A DNA stretch of 64,000 nucleotides. Source: Oryzias latipes (taxonomy: Eukaryota; Chordata; Actinopteri; Beloniformes; Adrianichthyidae). The first letter of the stretch is position 1; each line of letters opens with the position of its first letter. The notes beneath the pieces were generated by a model. It had not been told where the DNA came from. It was given only the letters and a program-made list of their open reading frames with translations, and did no database searches. The stretch covers positions 3,020,642-3,084,641 of the forward strand of contig NC_019866.2 of the NCBI RefSeq assembly GCF_002234675.1, in the 5' to 3' direction. The position numbers and the translations under genes were made by a program. This document shows positions 46,542-56,636 of the stretch, piece after piece.

Positions 46542-46880
46542 ACTAAAGCATGTCGATTTTTCCATGCCTACAATGTAAACTAATACCAAAAATGTCACAC
46601 TGTTTCGATTTTGATATGCTAAAATGTCATACTAATGTATGTCGATCTTTTTCATGACGAAAATATACTTATGCATGTTTATTTTTCCATGCCAAAAAAG
46701 GGTCATACTAAAGCATGTCGATTTTTATATACCAAAAATGTCCCACTAATTGTCAATTTTTTTCATGACGAAAATGTCATACTTAAGCATGTCGAGTTTT
46801 TACATGCCACAAATATCTTACTAATTCATGTTGATTTTATATGCATAAAATATTTTACTAATGTATGTTGATTTCTACAT
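46542..46880. repeat. 38-bp minisatellite, last block
   Basis: Degenerate units continue (actaaagcatgtcgattttt, ccatgcctacaatg) until about 46880. Confidence 0.75.
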
Positions 46881-46885
46881 AATTA

Positions 46886-47480
46886 GGTGTCAGGAGTCTT
46901 CCCATATATTCGTTGTGAGCAACGAGCCTTCAAGCCTCTTCTGCATTCACAGTGCTGCGCTGGTCTGCTATGCACTTCTCTTCTCTTCTCCCAAAATCGA
47001 ACCATCTGTTGCTTTGCCAACTGTTTTAACCCACTGTTTTACTGTTTTGCTTGTTGCCCAGTATCAGTTTTGTTTTGGGCTGCTTTGCCTCACACTACTT
47101 ACCATGCCAGACTGCAGCGCTGCCCTTGCTCCAGTAGTAGCCTTGGGTTTGGTTTTTATGACCATTATATTTCACTTGTTTTAAGACCGGTTTCTCTCTG
47201 TAGAATAGGTGGCTCTGGGTGGGTGGTGGACTGTAGTTCTGGTGGTGGGTTCCTGTGTGCATTGTGGCTCACTCATGTGGCGTTTTACATCCCAGGGTGT
47301 CTTTATTTGTTTCTTTCAGTTCCATCCACCCTGGTAAATTATCCCCGTCTGAATTTTTTCCAAGTGTCTACTTTCACAAAAATAAATCTTAAGACCATAC
47401 TACTCAGTCTCTGTCTTGTAAAGAGAAACTTGTGTGCCTTTCTGTTAAATTTCTGGGGTGCAGTCCACCCAGGTTTTTAA
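46886..47480 (+). other. Unexplained segment; possible solo LTR
   Basis: It begins tgtcaggagtcttccc and contains an AATAAA near 47380. That is followed by agaccatactactcagtctc and ttgtaaagagaaacttgtgt, an arrangement like the R/U5 part of an LTR. No target duplication or second LTR was found. The 197-codon frame at 46887-47480 has no recognisable domain. Confidence 0.25.
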
Positions 47481-47745
47481 TATATGTACATTTGCAAATC
47501 ATTAATTTCAATGCTTTAACCATGTATTGTTCTGCAAGTTTTCAAAAGGATGTGACACACTGTTGCTGTCATTTTGGCCAATTACTCAATGCAGATCTTC
47601 TCTAGAGCTGCAATGGTTTTGGGCCCCATGGACATTCAAAAGACTTCCGGTTCCGGGTTAAGGCAAGACGCGTGGTAGTGGCTCTCTGCGGATACTATCT
47701 TCAAATTACTTAAGAAGTTGATTTTCTCCAAAAAGGAGGCTGACC

Positions 47746-48416
47746 ATGCCCCCGAAGAAACCCCAGGAATATGAAGAGCTCAAAAGATCTCTTGACATTA
47801 TTCAAGAAACGCTGAAAGATGAGAGATGATGGAAGAGTTCCGAAGATTTCGGGCTCAAAACGAGCAGCGAGAAAACCGGGTCGAGATTCTGGAGAAAAGA
47901 CTGGACGATGTGGAACAGCAAGTAAGGATGAATAATGTCATTCTCACTGGAGTACCAATCAAGCCTCGAGCGAAGATGAATGCAGCTGGAGCTAGCAGTG
48001 CTAATACAGAGCTCGGTGCAGAGTCTCTGGAGCAGCAAATACATTCATTTCTCACATCTAAAGGGATTTCCCTGGATCTCAATACCATCGAGACCTGCCA
48101 CCTGCTCCCCAGGAGAAAGGAGACGGATAAACCAGCGATCCTCATCAGGTTTGTGAATCACAAACACAAGTTAGCTTTGATGACCCAAAGGAAACACCTG
48201 AAAGGTTCGGCTGCTTATCTGAACGACCATCTGACCAGAAGGAATGCTGAAATCTCAAAACATGCTCGGCTTCTCAGGAAGCGTAAGCAGATTGAGAACA
48301 CTTGGGTTAAAGGCTGCAGGATTTACGTCAAACCACTCGGTCCACTGGACCGGGCCAAGGTTCTGGTCGTGAACACCATGAAGGACTTTGAGAAGTGCTT
48401 GATTACGGTTGTCTGA
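47746..48416 (+). pseudogene. L1-like ORF1 protein (RNA-binding), frameshifted near the start
   Basis: An upstream start at 47746 (MPPKKPQEYEELKRSLD) runs 27 codons to a TGA at 47827. The main frame (47826-48416, 196 residues) is offset by +2, which points to a small indel. The protein has an N-terminal coiled coil (FRAQNEQRENRVEILEKRLD), a central RRM-like part (NNVILTGVP ... AILIRFVNHKHK) and a basic C-terminus (LLRKRKQIENTWVKGCRIYV), as in L1-type ORF1p, which binds LINE RNA. Confidence 0.75.
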
Positions 48417-49411
48417 AACAACGTGGAGTAATAAATCAAAGAGCCAAATAATTTCAAGAAATATGACACCTGGATTCATCACTTTCTCTGTATGTCTGAC
48501 GTCACCTGAATAACAGCAGAGTTCTGACCTGCAGACAACTTGACCTCAACTTTCACCGCAGCTGATATCAGCTGAAGAAGGATATGGACCTGAACCTAAT
48601 GTCTGCAGACATAACATCGAGGAGAACTATAAACTCTGTTTTGAACCCAGGAGATCAGCTGTTATCAGTAAAAGAAGAAATGCTAACCTTGGACAATCGA
48701 CAGATTATGGACCCTTTTTATTTTCCCTTACAGCATTACCTTATTATAAAAAAAAAAAATAAATAAAAAAAAAGAAAATACAAAAAAATATTTAAAAAAG
48801 TAAAACAAATGATTAATCACTTTTGAAAATTGTTAAATTGATTGACTTTTGATGATATTACTTCACTAGCTCCTAAAATTGATAAAATGATTCAAAAATC
48901 TTTCCTAATGTAGCATAACTTTGCACATGTCTTTAACTTTTGATACTTGATGAAATTTTGCTATGAAAATTCCTGAAACATTGTTGTGTCTATTTTACTG
49001 ATATAGTATTATGTTTTAAAGCATATGAATGACTTTTAAAAGTAACATAATTTGCATATATTTCAGATGCTGCATTGCCATGTTGATTTCTAAAATAGTT
49101 ATTTGTGACGTAGTACTTAAGTAATTCATCTTTGGCATGTGCTTTATTGATACCTTATGATTCTTAATTCTGTCTGATAAAACCTAGGAACCGGATATTG
49201 ATAAATCATGAAATAAAATGGTTATAGTATAACGGGGTGGGATTATATAAGTTCGCTTCTTTCCACTCCCTTTCAAGCAATTTTTATTAATTATGTCTAA
49301 TTATCCTAAGTTTGATTAGTTACTGTATGAATGTATAACTGATGATTATATTGCTTTTGTGTACTACTTCTATTTGATTGCTTGAAATAAACCATTTCAA
49401 ATCAAAAAAAA
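48417..49411 (+). other. L1-like 3' region, no gene
   Basis: AT-rich sequence with an internal A-rich stretch near 48749-48810. It probably contains the ORF2 deletion junction and the element's 3' UTR. Confidence 0.45.
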
Positions 49412-49702
49412 ATTCAAAAAAACTTTGACCCAAGATTTTATATAGGAGTGGGATCTGGAGACTGGCTGGAAGAGTCAAGGACCCCTTAATACTGGCCCCG
49501 TAGCCTTGGATCAACGAACGCACTTGTGCGCTCAGACGGTCCTGCCGTAAATAGCGACTCGTCGCATTTCGGGCAGACACTCGGCAGAATTGCAGGTTAC
49601 TCCCCTAGGGCGGGTCAGTTAATTAACCCACCTGCTTAGCGTCCTATTTAAGTCAGGTGTACAATTGTTCATTCTCTCTTACCTTCAGCGCTCATTCTTT
49701 GC

Positions 49703-52657
49703 ATGTCTCTGATGTTGGCGACTTTTGTCCTGGTGTTTCTTGGCGTCGTGATGTCTGCCCCGCCTTTCTGCTCGGATAGTGACTATCCTCCGTGTTCTGA
49801 TGGGGAGCTCTCTGTTATTCCTGCGACTGCTCCCCCAGTTTCCATCTCCCCCGGTGGCGCCGCCACAGCTCCGCATCCTCGGCGCCGCAGCTCCCGTATT
49901 TCGGCCAAGCGCCTGCAGGATTGGCCCGTCCACCGTATTTTGGAGGCTTTGTATAAAAAGGGCGTTCCGGTGCCCGCGGGTCTATCTCACGAGGACCTGT
50001 TTGAATATTTTATTGCTCAGCCTGAGGTTCCCAGCGATCGTGATACCAGTGTTGCTCGCCGGAAAGGAAAAGGAAAAGCTCCCTCCCGGAAGCGTGCTGC
50101 CTCGTCGGTGGATCCTGACGTCGTCGTATTTCCCGGGCCCTCTCGTGACTGTGTCTCCACGCCTTCGGCTGAAGCTTCCATCGTGACCTCTCTCGTGGAT
50201 ATCAAGCGTTCTCTGGATGTAATGAATTCCCGGATCACTTTTGTGGAGCGTGCAGTGATGCCCTCTTCGCCAGGTTTTACGGTGCCGGCCTCTTCCTCGC
50301 TCATGCCTGCGGCGCTTCCTGATCACGCGCTGCTCGACCCCGCTGGTGTCGGTGCCGCGCCCCCGCGAACCTTGGAGACCGCCATCCCCGCTCCTCCGCT
50401 GGGCTCCAGGTTCATTCCGCCGGCTGCGGCTATCCCCGCCAATCTGAGAGCGAACATTCTTAAAGGTAATGACGTCAACCTGGTTAAGATCCTGCTGTGT
50501 GGCTCATCCTCCTCTGATCTTCGTGTTGTGGATTGCGGGGATGTTTCCGTGGTTCTGAAGGACAGCGATCCCCGCCTGGACAAGGGCCTGACTCTAGCTG
50601 AATTCGTTGTCGCGTTCGGGGTTTTCCGTGATGTGATTTGCGAGGTTTACCCTCATCGACGCGAGGAGCTGGATGTTTATCTTGCAATTATTTCTGATCT
50701 GGCTTTGTCGTATGGCGGTTCTTTGTTCTACGACTATCATAAATCCTTTTCGGCTAAGGCGGCAATGTACGTTCAGAAGTTTAATCAACGTCTGGATTGG
50801 TCCGTCGTGGATTTGGTGCTTATGAGCAGACATTTTACCGGGCATCGGACCCTTACCTGCAGCGTTTGTGGATCGTTTTCGCACTCCACCTCGCTTTGTC
50901 CGAAGACTGCAATGCGTGCCCTCTCGACTACTCCTGCTCAACCGTCTGGTTCTGCCCCTCCTTTCCTCCCGCGGGGACAGCGTGTGTGCGGACAGCCACC
51001 CTCGCTCTGTGTGCCCCCGGAGAGTCCGCTCCAAGCCTTCCGGGAATTAAACTTCGGGCATCCTTCTACTCCAGTGGATGTGTCTGCTCTCTCTGCTGCC
51101 CTGGCTTCTCACCCTGACAGTTGTTTTGTGAACTACCTTATCACTGGTTTAGTTCAGGGTTTTTTCGCTGGTTTGAGTTTTTTTCCTCATGTGTCTTATG
51201 TCTGCGGGAATTTGTTGTCCGCTCGTAGAGAACCTGCAGTGGTGGATGCTCTCCTGGCAAGGGAAGTTTCTCAAGGTTTTATGATTGGGCCTTTTTCTAG
51301 GGCTCCGTTTCCTTTGTTTCGGGTCAGTCCTTTAGGGGTAGCAACTCGGAAATATTCGGGAAAGAAGCGCCTTATTATAGACCTCTCCGCCCCGCATAAC
51401 TCCTCTGTTCCAAGCATAAACAGCTTGATCCCTCGTGAGCCTTTTTCGCTCTTCTACGCTTCTGTTGATAATGCCGTGTCTATGATTAAAACCGCCGGAC
51501 AGGGTGCGTGGTTGGGGAAAGCTGACATTTCGGATGCGTTCAAAATTATGCCGTTGCATCCCTCACAGTGGCATATCTTTGGTGTTAGATGGCGCTCTAG
51601 GTATTATTTTTCCGTTCGTTTACCTTTCGGCTGTCGAAGTAGTCCTCGCATATTTGATTCTCTGTCTGAGGCATTGTGCTGGATTTTGTATAATTCTTTT
51701 AGGCTTCCTTATGTTTTGCATCTTTTGGATGGTTTTTTGGTGATTGACTTTCCATCCTCGCCCCCACATCGTTGCATTTCTGCAGTCAAGTTGCTTTTTT
51801 CTCATCTGGGTGTTCCTCTCTCCCCTGAGAAAACATGTGGTCCGTCCACTCGTTTAGAATTTTTGGGAATCGTTCTCGATAGTTCTTCGATGCAGGCTTC
51901 CCTGCCGTCCGATAAGCTCATTCGTATTCGGGAGGCCATTTCGTCTTTTCTGTCCTTTGGACGCGTGACGAAAACGGAATTGCTTTCCCTATTGGGCCAT
52001 CTGAATTTCGCTATGCGAATTATACCCCATGGCCGTACTTTCATTTCCCGTCTTCTCGAAATTGCCAGTTCGGTTCCGGACCTCCACGATCTTGTTGTTC
52101 TGGACGGTGGCTCCCTGTCCGACTTGCGTTTTTGGTCGCTCCTTTTGGGGGCTTGGAATGGTGTTTCCTTTTTCTATAATGATCATTTTGAATCTTCGGA
52201 CTCCCTTCATATATTTACGGATGCCGCTCCGTCCGTTGGTTTCGGGGGAATTTTCTATGACGAATGGTTCGCAGACGTTTGGCCAGCAGAAATTCTCGAA
52301 GCCGTACCTAAATCTACAGCTTTGTTTGAATTATATCCTATCGTGGTAGCATGCGCGCTATGGGGAGAGAAGTGGTCAAGGAAACGAATAATGGTGTTTT
52401 GCGACAACGCAGCCGTAGTGGATATAATTAATAAAGGGCGTTCTAAATGTGTATTGATTAACTGTCTAATGAGGCGATTGACCTGGTTTAGTGTCTTGAA
52501 TAATTTTATACTTAAAGCCACCTTTATTCCTGGTCATGTGAACATGGTAGCTGACGCCCTCTCTCGCTTTAAATTTCAGGAATTCAAAAATCTATGTCCG
52601 AATGCCAATCCTCACAGCCTCCCCTGCCCTGCATTCCAGCAGATGATTCTAAATTAA
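49703..52657 (+). CDS. YR-retrotransposon gag-like / reverse transcriptase / RNase H polyprotein
   Basis: A continuous 984-codon frame. Residues 1-380 are gag-like, Pro/Ser-rich, and lead to a perfect CCHC zinc knuckle (CSVCGSFSHSTSLC, from about residue 386). The reverse transcriptase follows (KKRLIIDLSAPHNSS; GKADISDAFKIMPLHP; FSVRLPFGCRSSPRIFDSL). At the catalytic YxDD position the protein reads HLLDGFLV: D676 is kept, but the second aspartate is G677 (GGT where GAT is expected). RNase H follows with TDAAPSVGFGG (D840), ELYPIVVA, FCDNAAV and VADALSRF (D951), all acidic residues present. The true start may be downstream of 49703; the first 15 residues look like an untranslated hydrophobic lead. 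Apart from the RT substitution the frame is intact, which suggests a young copy. Confidence 0.85.
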   Translation: MSLMLATFVLVFLGVVMSAPPFCSDSDYPPCSDGELSVIPATAPPVSISPGGAATAPHPRRRSSRISAKRLQDWPVHRILEALYKKGVPVPAGLSHEDLFEYFIAQPEVPSDRDTSVARRKGKGKAPSRKRAASSVDPDVVVFPGPSRDCVSTPSAEASIVTSLVDIKRSLDVMNSRITFVERAVMPSSPGFTVPASSSLMPAALPDHALLDPAGVGAAPPRTLETAIPAPPLGSRFIPPAAAIPANLRANILKGNDVNLVKILLCGSSSSDLRVVDCGDVSVVLKDSDPRLDKGLTLAEFVVAFGVFRDVICEVYPHRREELDVYLAIISDLALSYGGSLFYDYHKSFSAKAAMYVQKFNQRLDWSVVDLVLMSRHFTGHRTLTCSVCGSFSHSTSLCPKTAMRALSTTPAQPSGSAPPFLPRGQRVCGQPPSLCVPPESPLQAFRELNFGHPSTPVDVSALSAALASHPDSCFVNYLITGLVQGFFAGLSFFPHVSYVCGNLLSARREPAVVDALLAREVSQGFMIGPFSRAPFPLFRVSPLGVATRKYSGKKRLIIDLSAPHNSSVPSINSLIPREPFSLFYASVDNAVSMIKTAGQGAWLGKADISDAFKIMPLHPSQWHIFGVRWRSRYYFSVRLPFGCRSSPRIFDSLSEALCWILYNSFRLPYVLHLLDGFLVIDFPSSPPHRCISAVKLLFSHLGVPLSPEKTCGPSTRLEFLGIVLDSSSMQASLPSDKLIRIREAISSFLSFGRVTKTELLSLLGHLNFAMRIIPHGRTFISRLLEIASSVPDLHDLVVLDGGSLSDLRFWSLLLGAWNGVSFFYNDHFESSDSLHIFTDAAPSVGFGGIFYDEWFADVWPAEILEAVPKSTALFELYPIVVACALWGEKWSRKRIMVFCDNAAVVDIINKGRSKCVLINCLMRRLTWFSVLNNFILKATFIPGHVNMVADALSRFKFQEFKNLCPNANPHSLPCPAFQQMILN

Positions 52658-53625
52658 ATATTTCTCCACTGAATGAATTACTAATATCTGCTGCTGGATA
52701 TATGAGGTTTGGTCTGGCTCAATCTACCATTAAATCATATGATTCATTCTGGACATCTTACCGCTCTTTCTGTACTAGTATCCAAGCTTCCCCTTTGCCA
52801 ATTAAGATACCATTAGTCTGTGCATTTGTTGTACACTTATTTGAGAATCGCCGGTACCAAGTTCAGAGCATCAAATCCTGTCTGGCCGCCATCCAGTTCC
52901 ACACGAGATGTTGTTCCTTGTCAGCGACGAATCTTCTTGGACACCCTACCCTACGTCTGCTCCTCAACGGCCTTTTGAAGGTTCGCCCTTCCGGAAATGA
53001 CAAAAGGTTACCACTTACTTTACCTATGATTCATAAACTTGTGTTAAGATTACGTGCTGGATTCATTTCTCTCTATGTAGACTATCTATTAGAAGCTGTT
53101 ATTATGATGGCGTTCTATGGTTTCTTAAGATGTGGTGAATACACTACTAGAACTTTGTCTTTCGACCCACAGATGGATCTCACTTTCTCTGATTTAACAT
53201 TCACTGAGCACTTTTATTCCATCAATCTTAAGCATTCTAAGACTGACAAATTTTGTAAAGGTGTTCAAATAGTCATAGCAAAAACTAATACTGCTTTCTG
53301 TCCTTTCTCTTCAATGCAACGCTTCCTGAGTCTCCGACCTAGTACTCCCTGGTCAGCACCTCTTTTCCTCGTGGGTGGCTGTAAACCCTTGACTAGAAGT
53401 TGGATGGCTTCCAAGTTTCATAGTCTCTGCTCATCCTGCGGTCTTCCGGCAGACATTTACACCTTGCATTCCCTGAGAATTGGCGCCGCAACGACTGCTG
53501 CTCTTCACGTTCCATCATCTACGCTAAAAGCTATGGGAAGGTGGTCCTCATCTGCGTTTCAGAGATATGTTAGATTAAATTCTGATGAAATATTAGCAGC
53601 TCAAAGAAAAATAAGTCTGGTTTGA
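52594..53625 (+). CDS. YR-retrotransposon tyrosine recombinase
   Basis: A 343-residue frame that overlaps the end of the RT/RNase H ORF by 64 bp in a different frame (+2 relative to it). It has the tyrosine-recombinase catalytic set: R179 (YGFLRCGEYT), the KHSKTDK lysine region, HSLR (H292, R295) and the nucleophile Y325 (GRWSSSAFQRYVR). It would insert the circular cDNA in place of an integrase. The start codon lies inside the overlap; translation may begin there or by frameshift. No disabling change is seen. Confidence 0.85.
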   Translation: MSECQSSQPPLPCIPADDSKLNISPLNELLISAAGYMRFGLAQSTIKSYDSFWTSYRSFCTSIQASPLPIKIPLVCAFVVHLFENRRYQVQSIKSCLAAIQFHTRCCSLSATNLLGHPTLRLLLNGLLKVRPSGNDKRLPLTLPMIHKLVLRLRAGFISLYVDYLLEAVIMMAFYGFLRCGEYTTRTLSFDPQMDLTFSDLTFTEHFYSINLKHSKTDKFCKGVQIVIAKTNTAFCPFSSMQRFLSLRPSTPWSAPLFLVGGCKPLTRSWMASKFHSLCSSCGLPADIYTLHSLRIGAATTAALHVPSSTLKAMGRWSSSAFQRYVRLNSDEILAAQRKISLV

Positions 53626-53777
53626 ATGAAGAACATATTAAGTCAGGTGGAAGCCGCGAATGATGTGAATTAAATGATTGGGGTTTAAATTGAATCAAGT
53701 TGTGTAATCTTGTTGGCTCCCCTCCAGTCTTCTTTCTCTCTCTCTCTCTCTTCAGATAGTATGCTCCCCTGGTGAAC

Positions 53778-54337
53778 GGGAGCGGTCCAACGGTCAATGG
53801 TGCCGGGTAAATACATAGCAGATACACTAGATAGAATGTTCCCTTCGTAGAGTGGTTCTCGACGGGAGCAGCCAAACGGTCAATGGTGCCGTGTAAACAC
53901 ATAGCAGATACACTAGATAGAATGTTCCCTTCGTAGAGTGGTTCTCGAAGGGAGCGGTCCAACGGTCAATGGTGCCGGGTAAACACATAGCAGATACACT
54001 AGATAGAATGTTCCCTTCGTAGAGTGGTTCTCGACGGGAGCAGCCAAACGGTCAATGGTGCCGTGTAAACACATAGCAGATACACTAGATAGAATGTTCC
54101 CTTCGTAGAGTGGTTCTCGAAGGGAGCGGCCAAACGGTCAATGGTGCCGGGTAAACACATAGCAGATACACTAGATAGAATGTTCCCTTCGTAGAGTGGT
54201 TCTCGAAGGGAGCGGCCAAACGGTCAATGGTGCCGGGTAAACACATAGCAGATACACTATATAGAATGTTCCCTTCGTAGAGTGGTTCTCGAAGGGAGCG
54301 GCCAAACGGTCAATGGTGCCGGGTAAACACATAGCAG
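53778..54337. repeat. 86-bp tandem array, 6.5 copies, at the 3' end of the YR retrotransposon
   Basis: Units begin gggagc at 53778, 53864, 53950, 54036, 54122, 54208 and 54294, always 86 bp apart. Each contains acggtcaatggtgccg, catagcagatacacta and a hairpin TCCCTTCG-tagagtggttct-CGAAGGGA. The first four units alternate between two types (ggtccaacgg and cagccaaacgg), giving a 172-bp dimer period; the last three are of a third type (ggccaaacgg). Units 2 and 4 are preceded by cgacggg, which breaks one hairpin pair. Confidence 0.95.
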
Positions 54338-54651
54338 TCATACTGGAAAATGAAATGAAATGAAGTGAAAATGGAATGACGCCGAAAACACACCTCATCT
54401 TATTTACACACTGATTATACATTCACATTTACATTTTCTTCTTCTGGATGATCTTTGTGTTGGGGGTTGTTACCCGAAAGTGTATGGGAAAAAAATAAGT
54501 GTCTCAAGGAATTGAACGGAGCCTTATGCCAAAACGAAGTTGTGAATCAAATTGTGAATGTCAACCCAAAGATGTTGTGAAATAAATATTCTTCTGCAAG
54601 AGTTGTCTGACTGAAATGGAAAAAAGACGCGCTTCATGTTTCTTCATTACA

Positions 54652-56636
54652 GATTTTCAAAAACTCCTTGACTGAGTATCAGGCTGCTGTGAAAAGTTCC
54701 AAGACCCAGTTAATGTCGAATGTTGTGTCTGAGAACATCAGCAAGCCTAAGGTCCTTTTTAATTCTTTAAAGTCTCTTTTAAGTCCTGGGGATTCATCCT
54801 GCCTGACTCCTTCTGTTTTGCTCTGTGAACAGTTTTTAACATTTTTTGCTGACAAGGTCAGTGCCGTCAGGTTTTCATCCTCTCCTTGTACCCCTGACCC
54901 CTCTGTTTTAACGTCACCACCTGCTGTTTTAGATCACTTTGAGCCTGTCCCGTCCTCTGAGATTTCTGAGATAGTTCAGCACATGAGGCCTTCCTCCTGC
55001 CCAGGTGACTGTGTTCCCCCCAGACCCCTGAAGGAGGTCTTGGATGCCATAGGCCCCTGGATAGTTGGTCTCATCAACTCTTCCCTTGTTTCGGGATGTG
55101 TGCCAGCTGCAACATGCTGTTGTGCAGCCCCTTTTGAAAAAGCATAACTTGGACCCTAATGTTCTTTCAAACTTTAGGCTGATTTCAAAGTTATCTTTTC
55201 TTTCAAAAATTCTATAGAAGGTGGTTTATTTTCAATTACAGGACCATCTAACAAAACATGATATCTCTGAGAAGTTTCAGTCTGGTTTTAAATCCTGTCA
55301 TAGCACTGAAACCGCTCTGCTCAGGGTGTGTAATGACCTTTTAGCTGTGGATTCTGGGGCCTCCACTGTTTTAATACTTTTAGATCTTACTGCTGCTTTT
55401 GACACAGTGGATCACAGTGTTTTATTATCCCGACTGGAGCACTCTGTTGGTGTGAAGGGCACAGCACTCAGTTGGTTCAAGTCGTATTTATGTGGCAGGA
55501 GTTTTTCTGTCCAAGTTGGACAGTACTCTTCTCCAGAAGCTTCACTCAAGCATGGTGTACCCCAGGGCTCAGTTTTAGGCCCTCCTTTATTCTCGCTCTA
55601 TCTGCTGCCACTGGGGTCCATTTTTAGGAAATATGCTTCCTTCCACTGCTACGCCGACGACATCCAGATCTATGTCCCCTTAAAGTCTGGAGGAGCTGAG
55701 GGTCTTGGCAATTTACAGAAGTGCTTGGCGGAAATCAAATCCTGGATGGAGCTGAACTTCCTCTGTCTGAACAAAAACAAGACAGATGTGTTCGTTTTTG
55801 GAAAAACTGACTTGCTGACAGACTGCTGTAGTGCTGTTGGCCCCCTGAACCCCTCAGATGCTCATTTTATTAGGAATCTTGGGGTAAACCTCGACAGGCA
55901 TTTTAAATTTGACAGGCAGGTCAGTGCAGTAGTCTGCAGTCCAGTCTAGTTTTTATCACGTGAGGCTAATAAGTAAAGTCAAGCTATATCTACCTCCTCA
56001 TTCTGTGGAACAAGTGATTCATGCCTTGATCTTCTCCAGACTGGACTACTGTAACTCTTTACAGTGGTATCGACCAGTCTCTGCTCCGCCGTCTCCAGCT
56101 GGTTCAGAATTTGGCGGCCTGCCTGTTAACGGGGACCAGACGGTGTGAGCATATCACTCCACTTTTACACTCTCTTCACTGGCTGCCTCTGTCTTTCAGG
56201 ATCACTTTTAAGATTTTACTTTTGGTTTTTAAATGTTTGGTCTGGCACCGCTGTATCTTTCTGAGCTGTTACATGTGTATCATCCATGTCGAGTCCTAAG
56301 ATCTGATGATCAAATGCTTTTAATGGTTCCCAGGACTCGGCTTGTGACTCGGGGAGACAGAGCCTTTTCAGTTGCAGGTCCTAAACTCTGGAATGCTCTC
56401 CCCTTCTCTGTGAAGTCTGCCAGAACAGTCAGTGATTTTAAGTCACTTTTAAAAGCTCATCTTTTTAGCCAGGCTTTTAACTCCAGTGAGCGGATTTAGT
56501 GGGTCAGCTTGTTAATTTTATTCTTTTACTGTTTTATTGCTTTTATTGATTATTGTATCACATTGTCTCTGATTTTATGTTAAGCACTTTGGTTGCTTCT
56601 GCTTAAAAGGTGCTATACAAATAATAAATTGATTTT
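54652..56636 (+). mobile_element. L2 (CR1-like) LINE, 5'-truncated and broken
   Basis: This copy begins within ORF2 between the endonuclease and the RT and ends with the L2-type 3' sequence aagcactttggttgcttctg, then ggtgctatacaaataataaa. It abuts the YR retrotransposon's downstream flank. Confidence 0.85.
54668..56499 (+). pseudogene. L2-type reverse transcriptase, multiply frameshifted
   Basis: The RT domain is recognisable: FQSGFKSCHSTETALLRV, LDLTAAFDTVDHSVLL, HGVPQGSVLGP and the catalytic HCYADDIQIYV (about 55650-55661). A C-terminal WNALPFSVKSARTVSDFKSL motif lies in a third piece. Lesions visible here are a frame change near 55108, an in-frame TAG at 55216-55218, and more frame changes after 55945, around 56100 and 56235. 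The endonuclease is absent. The element is dead although its active-site motif survives. Confidence 0.85.

Larger units (their letters stand above)
47642..49411 (+). mobile_element. L1-like LINE with ORF1 and 3' end but no ORF2
   Basis: It starts near 47642 (gacttccggttccgggttaa), carries ORF1, and ends with gtgggattatataagttcgc and an A-rich 3' end near 49411. A candidate 8-bp duplication attcaaaa lies at 47634-47641 and 49412-49419. There is no room for, and no trace of, endonuclease or reverse transcriptase, so ORF2 has been deleted. Confidence 0.65.
49421..54340 (+). mobile_element. Tyrosine-recombinase (DIRS/Ngaro-type) retrotransposon
   Basis: It encodes a gag-like/reverse transcriptase/RNase H protein followed by an overlapping tyrosine recombinase frame, and has no DDE integrase or endonuclease. 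The leader at 49421-49702 includes ttatttaagtcaggtg-like sequence before the first ORF. A 6.5-copy array of an 86-bp unit follows the recombinase. I found neither inverted terminal repeats (DIRS) nor split direct repeats (Ngaro/PAT), so the exact ends and subgroup are unresolved. No methyltransferase domain follows RNase H. Confidence 0.75.
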
